From contig CAZAPZ010000065.1 of NCBI GenBank assembly GCA_964487285.1, forward strand, positions 1 to 9,179: DNA of 9,179 nt. Reading direction: 5' to 3'. Positions 7,801 through 9,179 of the stretch are shown here, piece by piece. The position numbers were made by a program, and so were the translations under genes. How positions within the stretch are numbered: position 1 is the stretch's first letter; every line of letters starts with the position of its first letter. The stretch comes from CAZAPZ01 sp964487285. Its GTDB lineage: Bacteria > Campylobacterota_A > Desulfurellia > JAADFJ01. Under the pieces are notes generated by a model. That model searched no databases, was not told the DNA's origin, and was given only the letters and a program-made list of their open reading frames with translations.

Positions 7801-7893
7801 AAAGACGGATGGACAACCGTTTTAACGGATGAAATTGGTGGTGGTATGGTTTATTATGATACACCTGTAGCAGTTAAAAAAGTATCTGTTTAA
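4801..7893 (+). CDS. Tat-exported molybdopterin oxidoreductase, TtrA/SreA/ArrA group (catalytic subunit)
   Basis: This 1030-residue enzyme has bis-molybdopterin guanine dinucleotide and one [4Fe-4S] cluster, and should reduce a sulfur or arsenic oxyanion in the periplasm. It starts with a Tat motif (DRRDFLK, R3/R4) and a Gly-rich hydrophobic stretch. The cluster cysteines are C57, C60, C64 and C123 (CPRG), followed by YDPYRVYMPLKRVG. C249 in HVSVCELTHH is the likely molybdenum ligand. Group-typical blocks are NPKYPDFGPKTNQ (about 202-214), the SDLYRG...ALIGNIDYKGG region (481-515) and AESSAYADYIIPDATYLE (about 647-665). A C-terminal molybdopterin-binding domain starts near 875. The length matches TtrA (~1020) better than ArrA or PsrA (roughly 750-860). 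GGAGG at 4792-4796 sets the start. The B-C-A order favours a tetrathionate reductase-like complex, but thiosulfate, polysulfide/sulfur or arsenate cannot be excluded from sequence alone. Confidence 0.92.
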   Translation: MDRRDFLKYGIFGAGLVGVGVGISQQNMGRYFSYNGRYTYPGRIETWSGVKVEFSTCKQCHSDCALMARVFNGTIVKLDGNPYDIQTTEPNINYATPVKDAIVYTGSTFNTSKPYASGSHSLCPRGQAGRQTVYDPYRVYMPLKRVGPRGSKKFKVISYEQLLDDVVNGGHLFKDVPGEENRFVEGFKHLWNNGHNRFVPVNPKYPDFGPKTNQFVAYWGRAEGGQHDLLVRFASALGSINAIPHVSVCELTHHVATDETFPGTHMLKPDQPNAELVLCWGTNYYEANFPMQTLARRSVEATSNGQKVIFIDPRGGNQIAHAEYVPIKPGGDGALAMGMIKWIIENKRYNEKYLEIPNYNSAIKQVEPNYSNSSYLIVADKNRPDYGLFLKSGKEPYVIDKASGNFMGANISLKAKIWPTGFLSMGTVNVNGVNCLTGMQYLWREVSSHSMEDYEKESGISKDTIIRLAKEFTSHGRKAVSDLYRGAAMHSNGYYNARAVLLLNALIGNIDYKGGYINGGGHADDMNGRYDLKKWPNFVSPKGVRISRERSAYEDTLEYKEKLAKGESPFPAQRPWFPFGFGMWQEIWGGIYFEYPYPIKILFQHMANPAWAQPGMGGADDKSLMWMRMIKDLNKVPLFITTDIAVAESSAYADYIIPDATYLEGWGMLGNLPTYPTSRMSIRQPIIEPVVEKTKEGKPVTMENFLIDVAIKLNLPGFGKNAFIEGGDLNVQEDYYLKMVANIAYDNKHLLRKVDNKFVVQGPVPEATAKEEMESVRKYIEKYPNALKSKEWKRAAYVLARGGRFEDYNVGYLPKGDPEWVTHRWGQKKHAVQIYSEHVAKYHNAITGENFDGSVKFEPPVNMKGKPIYDIYSKKEYPFMLSTYKVPIHSKSRTMSDPWLLELLPGNFIEISEVDAKRLGLKDGDYVKLSSPAYTKGLIHRIRIRFALRPGVITYSQAFARWLYGSGTWYIDGKTYEGDPARNTGVHPNHLMLLDHSIAAKDGWTTVLTDEIGGGMVYYDTPVAVKKVSV

Positions 7894-7894
7894 G

Positions 7895-8569
7895 TTGGGT
7901 AAATCACATTACTTGTCTTCTGAGAGAAGGTTTATGTATGACCTTTTCTCAGAGGTTTTTGCTGGAAAACCGAATAAGGAATTTCTAAAGAAATTCCACA
8001 CAGAAGGATTACTTGATTTTTTAAATGAATTTTTTGATTGTAAAAATGCAATAGATTCTCTTTTTATAGTTGTCAATGAATGCTTAAGCGACGATCCTAA
8101 AATTAAGATTCTATCCACAGATTATGAAAACCTGTTTCTCGTTCCTGTAGCCCAAACATATATACCTCCAATTGCTTCAGCATTTATAGGAATGGAAAAT
8201 ATTAACAGAAATCTTTTTTATACAGTTTCAGAAGAAATTTCCTCTTTTTTTAATGGATATGGAATCATATTTACAAATAATAATACCTCTGTTTTTCAAC
8301 CGGATCATCTTTCTGCCATTTTTGCTTTTATGTCCTTTTTGGTAAATTTGGAAGAAAAGAATAAATATGACGTAGAAATGTTAAAACAGGTAAATAAAGA
8401 TGAAATATTATTTTTTCAACATTATATTAATAGCTGGATTCATGTGTTTTTTTCAGAGGTACTATCAAGATCGCAATCTAATTTTTACAACTCTATTATT
8501 TTATTATCCCGCGAGTTTATTAAACAAGAGGTGGTGTATCTTAAAATAGAACTTAATAAAAAACGGTGA
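7895..8569 (+). CDS. TorD/DmsD/NarJ-family chaperone for the molybdoenzyme
   Basis: This all-helical cytoplasmic protein of about 224 residues should bind the Tat signal of the catalytic subunit and hold it until the cofactor is loaded. Family landmarks: an N-terminal ERRFMYDLFSEVF helix, DYENLFLVP (77-84), the PP pair of the PPxxS turn (91-95), QPDHLSAIFAFM (136-146), and FFQHYINSWI with a following FY (173-198). The turn reads IPPIAS, where many relatives have an acidic residue before the Ser. The start is uncertain. A TTG at 7895 sits one base after the enzyme's stop and keeps the full first helix, but has no clear ribosome site. An ATG at 7934 follows AGAGAAGG at a tight 3-nt spacing but would remove part of that helix. 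I prefer the TTG, with coupled translation. The family is well supported despite low overall conservation. Confidence 0.85.
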   Translation: MGKSHYLSSERRFMYDLFSEVFAGKPNKEFLKKFHTEGLLDFLNEFFDCKNAIDSLFIVVNECLSDDPKIKILSTDYENLFLVPVAQTYIPPIASAFIGMENINRNLFYTVSEEISSFFNGYGIIFTNNNTSVFQPDHLSAIFAFMSFLVNLEEKNKYDVEMLKQVNKDEILFFQHYINSWIHVFFSEVLSRSQSNFYNSIILLSREFIKQEVVYLKIELNKKR

Positions 8570-8585
8570 TTCTTTTATTTAAGAT

Positions 8586-8951
8586 ATGAGAAATCTTGTT
8601 GTCGCGATAGGTACTTTGTTTATAATGTTATTAATTTCTAATGAATTGTTGGCAGATGGTATAGGTAAGGGTTTAAATACATATAATCATATATGTATTT
8701 ATTGTCATGGTAAAGATGCAAAAGGTGATGTGGCTCCAAATATAGTTGGTGCAGGTAGTAGTAAAATTGAATATGCCATCAATAATATTGACGTTATGAA
8801 ATTTATTAAAAATCGTCTTTCTAAGAAAAATATTGTGAATGTCGCAGCTTATTTACTATCTATAGATAAAAATAAGCTTACTTCCAAATCTGCAACTACC
8901 AAACTATTTCTTGGCAAACCAGCTAATACAAGATTTATGGGCTGTAATTAA
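8586..8951 (+). CDS. Small periplasmic monohaem cytochrome c (class I)
   Basis: This 121-residue precursor has a Sec signal peptide (residues 1 to about 23, ending LLADG), so the mature protein should be periplasmic. The single haem site is CIYCH (C37, C40, H41) within TYNHICIYCHGKDAKG. M71 in NNIDVMKFI is the likely second iron ligand, and the terminal helix INVAAYL-like segment (NIVNVAAYLLSI) is typical of class I cytochromes c. A short ~22-residue tail after that helix ends in Gly-Cys-Asn and is unexplained. The ATG is the first available start, since a stop lies in frame at 8580-8582. It lies 16 bp after the chaperone gene with only a weak ribosome site, so the gene is probably the last of the operon. 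I infer that it exchanges electrons with the molybdoenzyme complex or carries them elsewhere in the periplasm. No partner can be proven from sequence. Confidence 0.88.
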   Translation: MRNLVVAIGTLFIMLLISNELLADGIGKGLNTYNHICIYCHGKDAKGDVAPNIVGAGSSKIEYAINNIDVMKFIKNRLSKKNIVNVAAYLLSIDKNKLTSKSATTKLFLGKPANTRFMGCN

Positions 8952-9179
8952 AAAAGCTCTTTATGTTTAAACCTAAATTCCCGTGTTATTAGGCGGAGTG
9001 ACACCCAATTTGGTATAGAGATTCATCTGCCGTTTTGTTATCTCCCGACTTCGCCCAAACACTACAGCAATTCAGATAAAAGTGCCGTAGATAAAGGGCA
9101 ACTCATTTAGCCCCTCCCCTCCGCACTAAACTTCAGTAACTTCATATAAACCTCAAAGATCTCATATATACCCTATATA
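8952..9179. other. Gene-free tail with shifted composition; possible mobile-element or repeat edge
   Basis: No supported gene is present. The stretch is visibly richer in G+C than the operon and C-rich on the + strand. It holds a CCTAA/TTAGG dyad (8972-8976, 8989-8993, 12-nt loop), a weak GGGC/GCCC hairpin (9096-9099, 9110-9113) and two adjacent 20-nt near-repeats (9129-9168). On the - strand, short open frames exist (one of 37 codons with no ATG, 8992-9102), but none resembles a known protein. The compositional break soon after the cytochrome stop could mark the end of an insertion element or dispersed repeat extending beyond the window. This is a suspicion only. Confidence 0.3.
9129..9168. 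repeat. Tandem pair of imperfect 20-nt repeats
   Basis: Units 9129-9148 and 9149-9168 lie head to tail and match at 14 of 20 positions; both start AAC and end TCATATA. On the - strand they read as a short stop-free peptide. Two copies with this much mismatch could be chance in biased sequence. Confidence 0.4.

Noticed and set aside
2517..7893. Assignment as nitrate, formate or DMSO reductase, or as nitrite reductase because of the NrfD family name
   Set aside because: The catalytic subunit has the length and block pattern of the TtrA/SreA/ArrA group, with a probable Cys ligand, and no pentahaem NrfA/NrfB gene is present.
9096..9113. GGGC/GCCC hairpin as the operon terminator
   Set aside because: It has a 4-bp stem with no T-tract on either side and lies about 145 bp after the last stop codon.
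1..9179. CRISPR arrays, tRNA or rRNA genes, phage genes
   Set aside because: I saw no regularly spaced repeats, cloverleaf-like segments or phage-type proteins in the window.

Overview
The window is A+T-rich and reads as one respiratory locus on the + strand, with no gene supported on the - strand. It probably comes from an anaerobic, Gram-negative, respiring bacterium. Two subunits carry twin-arginine signals, the anchor is NrfD-type, and there is a periplasmic cytochrome c. The low G+C, frequent ATA/AGA codons and a TtrA/sulfur-reductase-type molybdoenzyme would suit a sulfur-compound-reducing lineage such as Desulfurella/Hippea, Deferribacterota or Aquificota. That placement is only a guess from style and gene content.

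Positions 1-2357 hold a sensory module. It starts with the 3' end of a PhnD-like periplasmic binding protein whose 5' part lies outside the window. A membrane histidine kinase follows (NarX/DegS type, HisKA_3), overlapping the binding protein gene by 4 bp. A NarL/LuxR-type response regulator starts one base after the kinase stop. Together they look like a three-component system (binding protein, kinase, regulator). Known relatives in organisation are AioX/S/R for arsenite and TtrS/ThsS-type kinases, in which a PhnD-like sensor is fused to the kinase.

Positions 2358-2516 form the only sizeable intergenic gap inside the locus. It contains an imperfect 7-2-7 inverted repeat that could bind a NarL-type regulator. 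It also contains a perfect, loop-free 42-bp palindrome that stops immediately before the Shine-Dalgarno sequence of the next gene.

Positions 2517-8951 hold a respiratory complex operon. The order is a Tat-exported protein with four [4Fe-4S] clusters, an NrfD/PsrC membrane anchor, a Tat-exported 1030-residue molybdopterin enzyme, a TorD/DmsD-family chaperone and a small monohaem cytochrome c. The B-C-A order and the subunit sizes resemble ttrBCA (tetrathionate reductase). The catalytic subunit also resembles the wider TtrA/SreA/ArrA group, so the substrate could be tetrathionate, thiosulfate, sulfur/polysulfide or arsenate. The simplest model has quinol oxidised at the NrfD subunit and electrons passed through the Fe-S protein to the periplasmic molybdenum site, with the upstream three-component system inducing the operon when the oxyanion is present. 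The cytochrome c could be an extra electron donor or acceptor.

Positions 8952-9179 hold no supported gene. The stretch is visibly richer in G+C and C-rich on the + strand, with a tandem near-repeat and a small dyad. It may be the edge of a repeat or mobile element, but this is unproven.
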